A stretch of DNA of 64,000 nt from the NCBI RefSeq assembly GCF_040436345.1, contig NC_133236.1, positions 14,293,966 to 14,357,965 of the forward strand. The letters are read 5' to 3'. Position numbers and translations under genes: made by a program. The stretch is from Pagrus major (lineage: Eukaryota; Chordata; Actinopteri; Spariformes; Sparidae). The notes under the pieces were generated by a model that saw nothing but the letters and a program-made list of their open reading frames with translations, was not told the DNA's origin and made no database searches. Below are positions 24,893 to 35,722 of the stretch, piece by piece (positions within the stretch are counted from its first letter, which is position 1; each line of letters opens with the position of its first letter).

Positions 24893-26563
24893 TATCTGTG
24901 TGTCCGGGTGGCGTCTAGCATGTGGATTAGTGGGATTGAGAACCACTTCACAAGAGCTAAAAACAGGGTGCAGCGTCTTACCGAGCACCATATCACAACT
25001 ATAAAAAGACCTGTCTTGCTCCTTTTCTTTTCTGTTCGCCAGCTGCACCCACGATCTGGAAGGTGCTTCTCCTGTCGCATGAGTGGGATTGATTGGTGTT
25101 TTGGTTCCAGGACTGCGCTGTACATCTTACCTTAATAAGGAGAGGGAGACATGTAAAGTCACATTTTGTCTGGAAGCAGAGGAGGCACGGTGATTGGGCA
25201 CATGACTGAACTTTTAACGTTGTTTAATTTTCCTCCCACTGTATTTATTGTTTGGTGTGTGGCTCGGTTTGCTTTGAGTTGCTGAGTCCGAGAGTGTGTG
25301 TGCGTATGTGTGCGTCTTTGTGTGTCAGCTAGGCAGAAGATGACACGTCCTCATATGGTAGGCCTCGACACAGCCATAGTCTGATTTGCCTCTCTTCAGG
25401 CTGCACAATGTCCCCGTCTTTCACCATAAGAAACTAGTCACATGAACAAACCAGCGTCACTTCAGGCATCGGGGTCCACTACACAATGTGTGTATTATTC
25501 ATCCACTCTCGAGCTAGAATATTTATCATTTTCTGCTGAATGGCTGGAAAACACAAGTCTCCTCAGAGGAAATGACTCCCGCCCACCATCACACTGTACC
25601 GAAGACTCTCCACTTTTGTGCTTTATTGACACAACTGCAACTGGTTGCAGTGAAAACGAGAAAAAAGTTTTGTGATATAGCACCCCACCCCCGACACACG
25701 CACTCACTGAACCCTCCTAATGCCAAGTGGAAATTTAAGAGAGAATCGTGTTATTTTGTTAGAAATCATCCTCCTGTTTTCATCACCTCTTGAAAAAAGC
25801 TTTGGTGGTTGAGCTGGTCACCCTGGAAACAGCATGACTCCAGAGGATCCTGAGAATTACTTTTCAAGCTTAACTGCTCAGAAGAAGAAAAAACACACCC
25901 CCAGAACAACCCGTGTGATTCTGTTCTCAATTTTATTTGGCATTTGTGGCTGTCTGTCAGTGTCAACGGCTACATTATTAATGCAAACAGAATGTTGCCT
26001 TAGACTTGTACATTTCTTTTCTATTTTTTTTTTTTTTTTTTGGGATGTATAATCTTAAGCCTCCGCGTTGGTTGCTTTACAGTACTGCAACGTGTTCTGT
26101 TTTCCCAATGGCCTTACTCTGTTCTTTTTCTATTCTATGCATAAAACCGTCTTTGTGTATTTATCAATGAGTTTACTTCTGTTGTGGACACGACTAAACG
26201 AATGTCCATCCTTCTCTGTCCTCCTGCCCTAGCTTTTCCAGCTACTGTGATGATGATGACGACGATGAACCTATAAGCACCTATATTTCACTATTCTTTT
26301 GCTTCTCTTTTGCTACAAGGCATTAAGACATTACGGGATTGAAAAGAAAAAAAAAGTGAAATTAATTTTTGCGTTCAGAAGCACTGTTGTACGGTGTTGC
26401 TTCCCTGAAAATAACAGGTTAAAAAAAGTACACATCTTGATTCTAGGTTTCAATGCTTTCAGCTTTGGTTTTTTTTTCTCTGTACATGGCAGTGGGTGTG
26501 AAGATAGTAATTTAATATTTGTATAAAGTTTAATTTAATTTTACAGTGTGTATATAACTTTCT

Positions 26564-26569
26564 AATTAA
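26564..26569 (+). terminator. Distal polyadenylation signal ATTAAA of susd6
   Basis: ATTAAA in AT-rich sequence followed by a T-rich, GT-containing stretch, the usual arrangement at a vertebrate cleavage site. Likely end of the long susd6 transcript. Confidence 0.5.
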
Positions 26570-26590
26570 AGCTTTCTTTTGAATGTGGAA

Positions 26591-28031
26591 GACGATGTGT
26601 CATTATTTAAACCTATGTCAGACTGTCTGTGTGACTAACTCTTGAAAAAAGTGCACATTTTCAGCCTGAAAAGCGAAGTCTACATCGAATGTCAAGACAT
26701 TTCCAATGCCCATAAACCATGGCAATGTGTATCTGCTTCTATTAGTCAAAATAATTTGATTTAATTTGCCTGTGGATTAGATACTGGAGGATCTGAAGCT
26801 TCTTTGCACTCCTGTTCAGTATCAGCTTGAGTGGCTGCACTCGCCTACTTCCTGTCTCTGTGTAGCCTGTAATCAATGTAATATTTCTAGAGCTATATAT
26901 AGTGTACCTGAAGTATAGGGTAGTGCATCATAGTTCCTTGTAATACTCTCCCCAGCAATGAGATCACTTTATAACCTCTGGATGGGGCGTTATGCCATCT
27001 GCTTCATCAATTCAAACTCAAGTCAATCATTAACCAATCTAAAGTTATATGTACTCTTGGTCAAAGGTTGTCATAGTTTATTATTTCTTCATAACTGCTT
27101 CCTGAATTTTGCTGCTGTGTTTGATTAGACTGCAGAATGACCTGCCTGAGGAGCTCAGCTCCCTTTAAAGCCGTGGTCTCTTTTTAATTACTTCTCAAAA
27201 CCAATTTTCTGTGCCTGCATTAATGAGAAAATTGCTCTTTCTGACTCAACTTGTGGTTCATTATTGTGTTTTTTGTCCTGCTGTTATACTATTCTCGCCA
27301 GTGAGTCTTATTAAGCTATAGCTATATACATTAGTGTGTGATCCATTCTTGCTCTCTGCACAATAATGCTTATTGTGTCTGAGTGACACCTAGTGGTCAG
27401 AGCTAGGAACTGCAGTTGTATTGGTGAAGGAATGACGTCATGGGTACCCTACAGCTGCACTTTGTTTTTGTTTTTTTAATGTAAAATAACGTCGTTTTTT
27501 GCATGGTCACCAAGTGCAGTGTTCATTTTCATTACAGAGGATTTATTACTTTTTCTACCGATCTTATATCTTTCCCCTTTATTTTGTTATTATTTTTCTT
27601 AAATAATCTTTTTTTATTATTCAAGGCAATATAGAAATAATATAATGACAATCTCAAGAACATAATGATTACAGTCATTTCCCCCTTATTTCTTAGAATA
27701 AAACCAATTGCATTTACAAATGCGTTTAACAGCAAAATAAATACAAGAGAACAGCCCTGTATTTGTGTCTCTAAATGGAACACATAATGAAAAAAAGTGA
27801 CAAAGAAAAGGAAAAAACAAAACACAGTACAACCTACAGTTTTGATTGCTAGAGAGTGTTGAATTGAAATAACTAATTGTTTGAACTTGTCACTAAAAGC
27901 AGTAAAGCATGGTTTCTTTCCTGTAAACTTAGCCATTATATTAATAATATTATTCATGTACATCATGAGGTATTTTATTAACAATTTGCTTTATGTACCA
28001 ATAAGGCGTCTTGGAATACAGAACTGATATA
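26591..28031. other. Intergenic DNA between susd6 and srsf5
   Basis: No gene recognised. AT-rich from 27530 to 27980, where a 150-codon minus-strand open frame reflects composition and has no recognisable domain. The segment at 27380-27420 (GACACCTAGTGGTCAG) resembles a motif often seen in fish interspersed repeats. Confidence 0.6.
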
Positions 28032-28039
28032 GTGAGCAC

Positions 28040-28667
28040 CAGTGATGAAATGTAACGTAAAAGGACACTTACTCAAGTACTGTACTTTAGTATAATATTG
28101 AGATACTTGTACTTAGTATTTCCATATGGTATTTGATGCTTCGACTCCACTACATTTTGGAGGCAAATATTGTACTTTTTACTCACTAAATTAATTTAAT
28201 AACTTTAGTTACTAGTTACTTTTCAGATTACATGCTGGATCACAGTTTAAAACACCAATGCCAATCATCAGAAAAATCGGATATGATCACTAGCTGGGCC
28301 CATAATCGATCAACCCATATTGACATATCAATATGATATCTTAAGTCTTATTCTGTGTTATGTGAATATTTTTGCTCAATGTGACACATTTAATTCGACT
28401 TTTATTGCATATCCATGCACCTGCAAAGAAGCACCCATATCCCAATATCCCTGACTAATTTTGAGTAGTGTATATGAATAATTTATTTTTACTTTAAATT
28501 TTTTGTTTAATAATTACTTTTGATACTTAAGTACATTTAATGTCAGATGCTAAGAAAGAAAGACTGTTACTCAAGTGCTATTTGTATTATTGTATGACTT
28601 TCACTTTTACCAAAGTAATATTTTAACATGATTTTTTTACTTTTACTCAAATATGACTTGGGCACTG
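28040..28667 (+). mobile_element. Non-autonomous hAT-like element
   Basis: Begins CAGTGATGAA and ends GGGCACTG, giving the CAGTG inverted ends typical of hAT transposons. It is flanked by 8-base direct repeats GTGAGCAC (28032-28039) and GTGAGCGA (28668-28675), identical at 6 of 8 positions, as expected for an old hAT insertion. The internal ACTCAAGTACTGTACTTTAG / GAGATACTTGTACTT text is a widespread fish repeat. No transposase is present. A smaller element at about 28335-28470 is inserted inside it. A second, reversed fragment lies at 51605-51746. Confidence 0.75.
28335..28470 (-). mobile_element. TA-flanked miniature transposon (mariner-like), copy 1, truncated
   Basis: The right end TTTTGAGTAGTG|TA and about 110 bases of interior (TGCATATCCATGCAC, CCCAATATCCCT) match the complete copy at 60436-60608 in reverse orientation. 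The left end is diverged. It sits within the hAT-like element and so inserted later. Confidence 0.7.
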
Positions 28668-28679
28668 GTGAGCGAAGAG

Positions 28680-29035
28680 CAGAAACTAATACATTTAAAT
28701 GAATAGATAAAATAAAAATAAATTTAGAAAATAAAATCAATTTTAAAATAAAATAAACAATACAATAAAATAATGTAAAAATAAATAAATAGAATAAAAT
28801 TAAAAATACATAGAATAAATACAATACAATACAATAATGTAAAAATAAATAAATAGAATAAAATAAAAAATACATAGAATGCAACAAAGAATTTAATTAA
28901 ATTAGAAAATAAAATAAATAAATAAATACAATAAAATAATAAATGAATAAAATAAATTTGAAAATACAATAAAATAAATTTGAAAATACAATAAAATACA
29001 AATAAATAAATACAAAATATATATAAAATTGAGCT
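28680..29035. repeat. AT-rich low-complexity tract, (AAATA)n-like
   Basis: About 350 bases made of AAATA, AAAATA and TACAATA units, with an internal near-duplicate (AATGTAAAAATAAATAAATAG at about 28770 and 28840). Minus-strand open frames across it are compositional. Confidence 0.9.
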
Positions 29036-29064
29036 CCTTTGCACTGTAGGAGATAGATCACTGA

Positions 29065-29282
29065 CTCCAGAAGATGGCGATAATGCAACAAAGATGGCGG
29101 CTGCCGTGAGCCCTGGAAAAAGAAGGAGAAGAAGAAGCAGCCTCCGCCTCCTCCCCCTCCCCCTCCTCCTCCTCCCCTTCCTCCTCCGTTATGTTCCCTG
29201 GGTCGTTTCCGTTCCCCCTCCCTGAACTGCAGAGGCTCCATTTTGTTTGATTTTTGAGTCTGCGGTCACTGTCGACAGCCGG
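29065..29282 (+). promoter_or_regulatory. srsf5: srsf5 promoter and first non-coding exon
   Basis: Two YY1-type AAGATGGCG sites (29071-29079 and 29091-29099) in tandem, then a purine-to-pyrimidine switch region (GAAGAAG then CCTCC repeats, about 29118-29190). A non-coding exon ends at 29282 with donor GTAAGA. No TATA box is seen. This suits a housekeeping promoter, with YY1 motifs near the start site. The exact start is not determinable here. Confidence 0.6.
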
Positions 29283-29622
29283 GTAAGAAACATCACAAGC
29301 AGGACCATTTGAAGGCAGATTGCGCGGATTAAAGTCCGCCATAATGTCACCTGCACTTCTCCTCCTGTAGAGTTAAACATCAGCTGCCGTGTGTATGTGT
29401 CGTTAGCTTAGCTTAACGTTAGCCTGACATGGGGCTCGGTGAATTCTGGAAGCTAACTAGGCCTCACAGCTAACTGGCTAGCTCGCTACAAAAAAATATC
29501 ATTTGTCAAATCGACGTTTTCGGGTCGTTGTTTATCATTTTTAAATGGGATGTGTTGGCTAAGTCCTCGACAGTAACGTTGGTGTATTTACTCCTGTTTG
29601 CAGGTAACCTTACAACATCAAA

Positions 29623-32600
29623 ATGAGCGGATGTCGTATTTTCATCGGCCGCCTGAGCCCGTCTGCCAGAGAGAAGGATGTGGAGAGGTTCTTCAAAGGA
29701 TACGGCCGCATCCGAGATATTGACCTCAAGAAAGGCTTTGGCTTTGTGGTGAGTCACGTAACATGGAAACAGTTTGATACTTTCCCTCAAAATGCTAGGA
29801 ATTTCACTCAATTCTACATTCAGATGCAACGTCGTTTATATTTTGCTTTAAATCTCATTTGCCCTGATAATGCTCTTAATCTCACCACATTATCCAAAGT
29901 AGAGATCAAGGTATTTTTATTTCACAGCTTTCACTTTACTCCATATCGTGTTTGTTCATACACCCCCTCAGCAAATCAACCCTTTCCCCTCAAATCACAA
30001 TAAGGTACAAGTACGGTAGCGAAATTGCAAGCTGCAATGTTATGTTAAAGGTCAAATGTGTGACATAACAGCGTTGTAATGTTCATATTGGAGTGATGCA
30101 GGGACACACCATTCTCTCCAGATGTATGAAAACTCATTTGTTTGGTGCAGTTTTTAGCTAGATCGTCCAGCCCGACCTTGAATCTCTATTTTAGAATTAA
30201 ATATCACTATTTTGGAAATGCCTCCATTTATATTGTGACGATATTGAAGGGATGGCTATTGGTTCTATCACAGAATATTAACAATGAGAATTTTCATTAT
30301 TAATCATCAGTAATGTGGAAATAAGACTAAGCTGGTAAAGGCAAATATTAGAACAAGTAGAACAGTCTGGTAAGTTAAGAGAAATTGCAACACTTTAATG
30401 CAGCCCGTAAACCCAGGAAGTGACAACACTTTTGCCATGTCACGATCGAGTGACAGAGGACAAAGGCACAAATGTAAAGAATGATGTACATGTGGTGCGT
30501 TCTGTGTATTGTAGGAGTTTGACGACCCCAGAGACGCTGAGGATGCAGTATATGAGCTTGATGGCAAAGAGCTGTGCAATGAAAGGTAGGAATTTCTTTT
30601 GAAGTAAATGTGATGTTAATCAAAAACGTAAGCAAAACTGAGATTATGAGTTTTCCTTCTCCACTTCCTCGCTAACATTCGTTTCTGTAATTTCAGGGTG
30701 ACCATTGAGCACGCTCGTGTACGTCTGCGAGGTGGCCGCGGCAGAGGAGCCGGCGGTGGTGGAGGGCGTTTCTCTGATCGCTATGGCAGAGGCTCCCAGA
30801 GCAGTCGGAGGTAACATTTTCACACTACCCACAGTATTTCTAAGCACGGTTCACCTGATGGCAGATAAGTTTAACTTGATGTCATTTAAATGAGTAAAGA
30901 ACACGTGTAAATGAATCCCTCCAGAAGAACGCTGTGTAAACAGCTCTGTCGTTTGGTGAAAGGTCAATAATCGCTGTAATGTTTGTAATAGCTTCTGCTG
31001 GAGTACGTGTTTCTTTTTTGTTTCCTTAAGTAGGATGTAATAAATTGCCCACAGACCAAAAATGTTAAACAGCTTAATTAAAATGCAACACGAGCCCTGC
31101 GCTCGCAGCATTTTAAAGATCGTTGCCATGAATTAGCCGTGCTATTGACAAGTAGCTAATGAGAGCTCTTAGGCTGTGTGCCAGAGTCTGTATATCTAGC
31201 CCAGAATGTTATCGTTTAGTTGATTGAGTCTTTACTTATGTTTTTCCTTCTGTTTTCAGTCGAAACCCTCCTCCGATGCGCACTGAGAATCGTCTGATTG
31301 TGGAGAACTTGTCCTCTCGTGTCAGCTGGCAGGTTAGTATTGGCACATGTTTTTTAATGCACAGCAACCCTCTCAAACCACAAATATTATCACCTCCAAC
31401 AGTCTGCCTCCAACAACATAAATATACATTTGTAGAATTTCCATGCTGCTAAAAACATAGAAACTCTGAAGTCAAATCAGTTGCTAATATATATAAATAG
31501 ACTATTTTGTTGTGATAAGGCCCAAATTGTTTTTGTAAAAGCACTGCTCTGAGTAATCTGCATCTCATGCAGTTAAGTAATGAGTCAAAGAGCAAAAGCA
31601 AAACAATTAATTTGTTCCTTTTTCAAATTTTAACCAATTCTTCACCCCTTTATTTGCCAGCCTGACTGTTGTGTCATATGGAAGAGCTCGCTTATGGTGG
31701 AGTTAACCCCTTCTGGGTCCTTCTGTCTGGGTTGAGCCTGTGGTGTCAGCCAGTCTGTCCTACTCCTAGTTGACGCCTGCTGGTCATGTGAGCGCTCGCT
31801 CCACACTAGAGGCGCTGGCGGCCCCTTCGCTCGCTCGCAACGCCCCCTGTCGAAGGCAGGGGGGCGCCTGGTGTGAGGCTGAGAGCGAGAGAGAGGAAAC
31901 AGAGAGTTGGCAGAGAGAAAGGAGAGGAAAGAGCGAGAGTCGATGGTGATGGTGGTGGCGTATTGATCGATGGTTCGTTAATTTGAGGGGCTTCGATCGA
32001 TCGATATCCCCCCTCCCTTCCCCCCTCTGGTGTTCCCGCACATCGCGAGCGAGAGAGAGAGTGTGAAATCCTCCCAGGTGTCCATGGATAAAATCTGCTG
32101 TTATCCCGAGGTTATGGTGGCTCGGAGAGCCTGCGGCCCACCCCAAAGGGTTTCGCTCTCAGGTAGTAGTTTCCTCTCTTCCACCCTGTTCACTCTCTTT
32201 ACTGAGGCGGGGTGCCGAGACAGGGGCGGTCCCGGCGCGGAGCCCTGTGCCCTTCTTGCCAGGGACTCTTAGTGCCAAACGCTGCCTAAAGCGGCGCCAC
32301 TGCAGTTCAGTTCATGCAGATGGTGTTCATGTCTCTTAGTTGTAATGAGAAGTGGGTCCAAGAATCTCAAAGCTGGTGCAAAGACTCAGCCTGTCTAGTC
32401 TTAGCACTTGTCAAAACTGGTTGATCATTAAATTGGCACTCATTACATTATTGAAAGTTCTATATTTTTTGTTATACCCACTTTGTTGAAGGTGTGGCTG
32501 ATTAACAGCGTCCGAGGTTCTTGGACTCCTCCTCCTTATCTGCAGTAGCCTGTGTAGTCCTCTCAGAGAATCAAACCTTCTCTCTTTTTGGGTAAATCAG

Positions 32601-34233
32601 TCCTGTTTAAATGTCTTTGTGTCTGGAGCCTCTCCATAAGTTGACTGACGTTTACGTGTGTAGGACCTGAAAGATTTCATGAGACAAGCTGGAGAGGTGA
32701 CATTTGCAGATGCACATCGCCCCAAGGTCAACGAAGGGTAAGATCATCCTCTCTGTTTGCATGAACTGACTATTAATACCATCCAGTTCATGATAAAAAG
32801 CATATATAACATTGAAACTAATTGTTGGCCCATGTGGTTTGTACAGGGTTGTTGAGTTTGCCTCTTACAGTGACCTGAAAAACGCCCTCGAGAAACTGTC
32901 TGGAAAGGAAATGAATGGCAGGAAAATCAAGCTCATTGAGGCAGCCAAGAAGAGGTGAGTGGTCTGCTGGATCCTGCAGTCAGTAAAAAAACAAATCAAT
33001 ACATATTATTGTAGTCAGCTGATTGTGGCTGGTGCAATCCTATTCACAGTGATAACTTCATTCAATACTCACAAATCAATTTCCACCCTATTCAAAGAAC
33101 TGAGGCAGTTGGATGAACAGTGACAGGCTCATTTTATATGGCTTATAATGACCTTAGTTTGGATAGGATAAGGGATGTATGGAGCAAAAGGCCAAAAATG
33201 TTAAACTTGGGTTATTACAGTTTAGATATTAAGAAGAAAACGGGATGCTTGGGAAATGTCACTCAGTCATAATTCTGCTGTTTGGAAAGTATATTCAGTA
33301 CGTTAATGTAACACTTTTCACAGGAGCTCTTCACTGGCTGAGCATACATGTGCTTTTAAACCAGCACCTTGTTAACATTTAAATGAAATAATAGAAATAA
33401 AGTGTGAAGGACGGACCAACACATAAATAAAATAGAAACCAGGCTCAGGGAAAGCATCACACCGCCAATCTCACCAACTGTTTTTGGTTTAATTTATTCT
33501 CTGAGCACTAAATGTATTGTGAGGTGAGACATAGTTGATTCTGGGAGAGAGAGAGAGCGAGAGCACATGAGGCAGGTTAATGGAAAGCAGAAGAGGTACT
33601 GTTTTGAATGAAATTAAGAACATTAGAGAAAGAAATGAGATTCTATTCAAGTGTGTGGGTGTCACCAGGTTGGAAACGCTTGAATTTTAATGTGCTTTTT
33701 GAAATTGTAGCTGCATCACTTTTATAATAAATATATAAACATCTATAAATATGTAATTTACCACAGATATCAGTTGCCAGAAAAAGCTTGAAAATGCAGG
33801 ATAAGTGCTTGAACTTGTCTCTGGAAAAAGTGTAGGAACCCTGTGTTGTACATAATTATAGAAACGTAGTCCTAATGTTATTTTTCCTCCCTTTTTGTTT
33901 CCTAGGTCGAGAAGTCGTTCCCGGTCTGAGAGCTCCTCTCGCTCACGGTCCCGTTCTCGTGGTCGCTCTCCATCCCGCTCCCCCAGACGCTCCCGCAGCC
34001 CCGCCAAGGCCCACAACCGGTCCCGCTCCCGGTCCCGCTCTGGCTCCCCTGCCGGCGGTGCCTCCTCCCCAGCCCCCAAATCAAAGGAGCCCGCGAAGAG
34101 GTCCTCAAAGACGAGCAAGTCTGCCACTCCTCCGTCCCCTCTGCCGGCTCAGAGAGCCTCCATGTCCCGTTCCCGCTCCCGTTCTCGCTCACGTTCCCGT
34201 TCTCGCTCTCCTTCTACTGACAGCCAGCGCTAA
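29623..34233 (+). CDS. srsf5: Serine/arginine-rich splicing factor 5
   Basis: Coding exons: 29623-29748, 30515-30585, 30697-30810, 31260-31332, 32664-32737, 32847-32954, 33906-34233; 894 bases, 297 aa plus stop, phases consistent throughout. The untranslated first exon joins at the acceptor 29603. RRM1 has RNP2 RIFIGRL (5-11) and RNP1 KKGFGFVEF (37-45), followed by a Gly/Arg-rich linker (about 76-98). RRM2 is of the pseudo-RRM type with the invariant SWQDLKD (126-132). Residues 189-297 form an RS domain (RSRSRS runs, ending SPSTDSQR). [26 protein letters not shown]-like sequence and FADAHRPK place it with SRSF5 rather than SRSF4/6. It is a nuclear factor that binds purine-rich exonic enhancers, and SR-family RS domains are phosphorylated by SRPK/CLK kinases. 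Fish may carry two copies; I cannot say which this is. Intron 31333-32663 holds a candidate autoregulatory exon. Confidence 0.97.
29749..30514 (+). other. srsf5 intron within RRM1
   Basis: 766 bases, phase 0, donor GTGAGT. No repeat, RNA gene or further exon recognised. Confidence 0.8.
30811..31259 (+). other. srsf5 intron after the Gly/Arg linker
   Basis: 449 bases, phase 2. Nothing else recognised. Confidence 0.8.
31770..32162 (+). other. srsf5: Candidate poison (NMD) cassette exon of srsf5
   Basis: An acceptor with a pyrimidine tract (TCTGTCCTACTCCTAG, ending 31769) and a possible donor (CTCTCAG|GTAGTA, GT at 32163) bound 393 bases. Read in the phase of the flanking exons, the first 59 codons are open and then TGA occurs at 31947-31949, more than 200 bases before the proposed donor, which would trigger nonsense-mediated decay. 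GA-rich sequence at 31877-31940 resembles SR-protein enhancer sites. SR-protein genes are known to autoregulate through such exons. The donor is weak and other donors are possible. Confidence 0.4.
31802..31875. repeat. Inverted repeat / hairpin in the srsf5 intron
   Basis: Inner arms CGCCCCCTG (31841-31849) and CAGGGGGGCG (31857-31866) pair over a 7-base loop with one bulged G. Outer arms CACACTAGAGGCGC (31802-31815) and GCGCCTGGTGTG (31864-31875) are also largely complementary and share a few bases with the inner arm, so two pairings compete. Confidence 0.7.
32955..33905 (+). other. srsf5 intron before the RS-domain exon
   Basis: 951 bases, phase 2, with a short GA run near 33547-33561. Nothing else recognised. 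Confidence 0.8.
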
Positions 34234-35475
34234 AAGCTGCGTTTAAGTTTAACCAATCATCAGTAGGAACAACTTGTGTCAGCTAGAATCAGCTTGGACG
34301 AGTTGGCACACTGGAGGTCCCTTCTGAAAGCTGAGACGAGTTTGGTTTTTCATGTCTGGGTTGTTTTCATTACTATCCCCAAGTTTTTCGCATTAAATCG
34401 CAGATACATTGTCAGATGGGAACAATGATATCAGGCCAAATATTTTATCATCATAATAGGGCATTTGTAAATTGAATAACTAAAGAGAAGACACTTGTGA
34501 TGCTGTTTGTGTCCGCCCACTCATTACCCATCCAGCTAAGACTCGTATGTGTGTTTTACACCCAGTGACTCCACCTCTTATCATTTTTATTAAAGCAGCA
34601 GGTCCAGGACTGGTCCTGCACCGTTGTTTCTTCTCACAAAATCACAAAAATACCCAAGTCTCACTGTTATTGGGCCTGTAAAGTTAGTGATATCGACACT
34701 TTGCAGAAGAGGGAATCTGTATTTTTCCGCAGTATTTGGATGCTTTTGATAAGTCATGTGACCACTTTCTTTACTTTGTCAGTGAGAATTTTTTTATTCA
34801 CCTTTTCCATTTTTGTCCGTATCGCTCATGTTTTCCAAGTCACTTCTTCCTGTATTTTCTGACATACCGTACTGACCACAGCTGGTGTATGTGATATCTA
34901 TTACTTAGAATGCTTGCATGTGCTTTTGTTTGATCGAAATTATACTCTTTATTATCACTATTGAAATATTTTATTTGTGCTTTAAGCTCAAATAGAAACC
35001 ACCATCATAACTGGCATTGGCAGCTTCGGTATCATGAACACTGCACATTAATGCACGTTGTTCCTGCAGTTGAACAGCTGTACAGTAAAGATCATCCCTT
35101 TTTTCTTGCCGCTAACTGAGAGATGTAATGCTTTTCTGAAGATACGGTCAACTCTTTAATTTCAACACTGTAAAATGGTGTTGCTCACAGAATGCAGTTT
35201 ATTCTAGCATTGTAATTTTCTTTTTTATTTGGTGTAGGTTTTTTTTTTGTGTACAGCATTGCAGACTTTTGTTTTACACAAGTGTGCAAAGTAATTCCAA
35301 GAATCTGTTGGTACTGTGACTGATGTTACTGTGGTACAAATGAACGTGTAGACAAGAGTTTGGAAAAACCTTTTTTGTACATAGGGATTTTATTTTCAGT
35401 GGAAAAATATGGACGTTTGTATGGTGTAGGAAGACAATAGACTTAAAAAATAAAACAATTTTAACTAAATCACTA
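34234..35475 (+). other. srsf5: srsf5 3' UTR
   Basis: About 1.24 kb running to AATAAA at 35449-35454. It ends less than 200 bases from the stop codon of the opposed slc10a1 gene. Confidence 0.7.
35449..35454 (+). terminator. Polyadenylation signal AATAAA of srsf5
   Basis: Canonical hexamer in ACTTAAAAAATAAAACAATT, followed by a GT-rich stretch (TTTGTGTTCATGAGTTC). Confidence 0.7.
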
Positions 35476-35660
35476 TTTGTGTTCATGAGTTCTTTATATA
35501 AAACATTTACAAATACAATTGCATGTTGTAAACTCACAATTCATAATGTAAAAAATATGTTGGCACAAAATGGCTGTCCTGCAGTTATTTCATTTGTTTC
35601 AAGTACTGCAGAGCTTTTGCCTCTTTGGTCAGCAGGAGTTCAGTGTTTGAGATGCATCCG

Positions 35661-35722
35661 TCATGGAGTCTCTTTAGGTGGCTCTTCAGTCTTTTCTTCT
35701 GTTTCTGCTTTTTGATATGTCT
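35661..35722 (-). CDS. slc10a1: Proposed terminal coding exon of slc10a1
   Basis: Exon 6 ends AAGGAAG with a good donor GTGAGG. On the minus strand 795 bases on, a pyrimidine-rich acceptor (TTGTCTGTCTGGCCTACAG) opens 62 bases that complete the split Glu codon. They add a polar, acidic tail of 19 further residues (begins TYQKAETEE, ends KETP) before TGA. An acidic or polar cytoplasmic C-terminus is usual in this family. The phase match and the resulting normal length are the main support. Confidence 0.7.

Larger units (their letters stand above)
24142..26590 (+). other. susd6: susd6 3' UTR
   Basis: About 2.4 kb from the stop codon to an ATTAAA signal at 26564-26569, with an earlier AATAAA at 24408-24413 that could give a short UTR of about 290 bases. 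It contains a (TC)n microsatellite at 24833-24892 and a GATGATGACGACGATGA run near 26250. The 3' end is inferred from signal sequences only. Confidence 0.6.
31333..32663 (+). other. srsf5 intron within pseudo-RRM2, with GC-rich island
   Basis: 1331-base phase-0 intron that splits SWQ from DLKD. The middle 600 bases are GC-rich, unlike the other srsf5 introns, and include a strong inverted repeat, a purine tract and GATCGATCGAT runs (31960-32005). See the candidate poison exon. Confidence 0.85.

Noticed and set aside
27532-27984. 150-codon minus-strand open frame rich in Phe, Ile, Lys and Asn
   Set aside because: The composition follows from AT-rich DNA; no motif, no start or splice context.
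28567-29044. Minus-strand open frames rich in Phe, Ile, Leu and Tyr
   Set aside because: Translation of the (AAATA)n low-complexity tract.
31784-32146. 120-codon minus-strand open frame in the srsf5 intron
   Set aside because: Shadow of the GC-rich, GA-rich plus-strand island; the Ser/Leu-rich protein reflects the purine tract.
33687-34127. Minus-strand open frame with Arg/Glu repeats
   Set aside because: Antisense of the RS-domain exon of srsf5.
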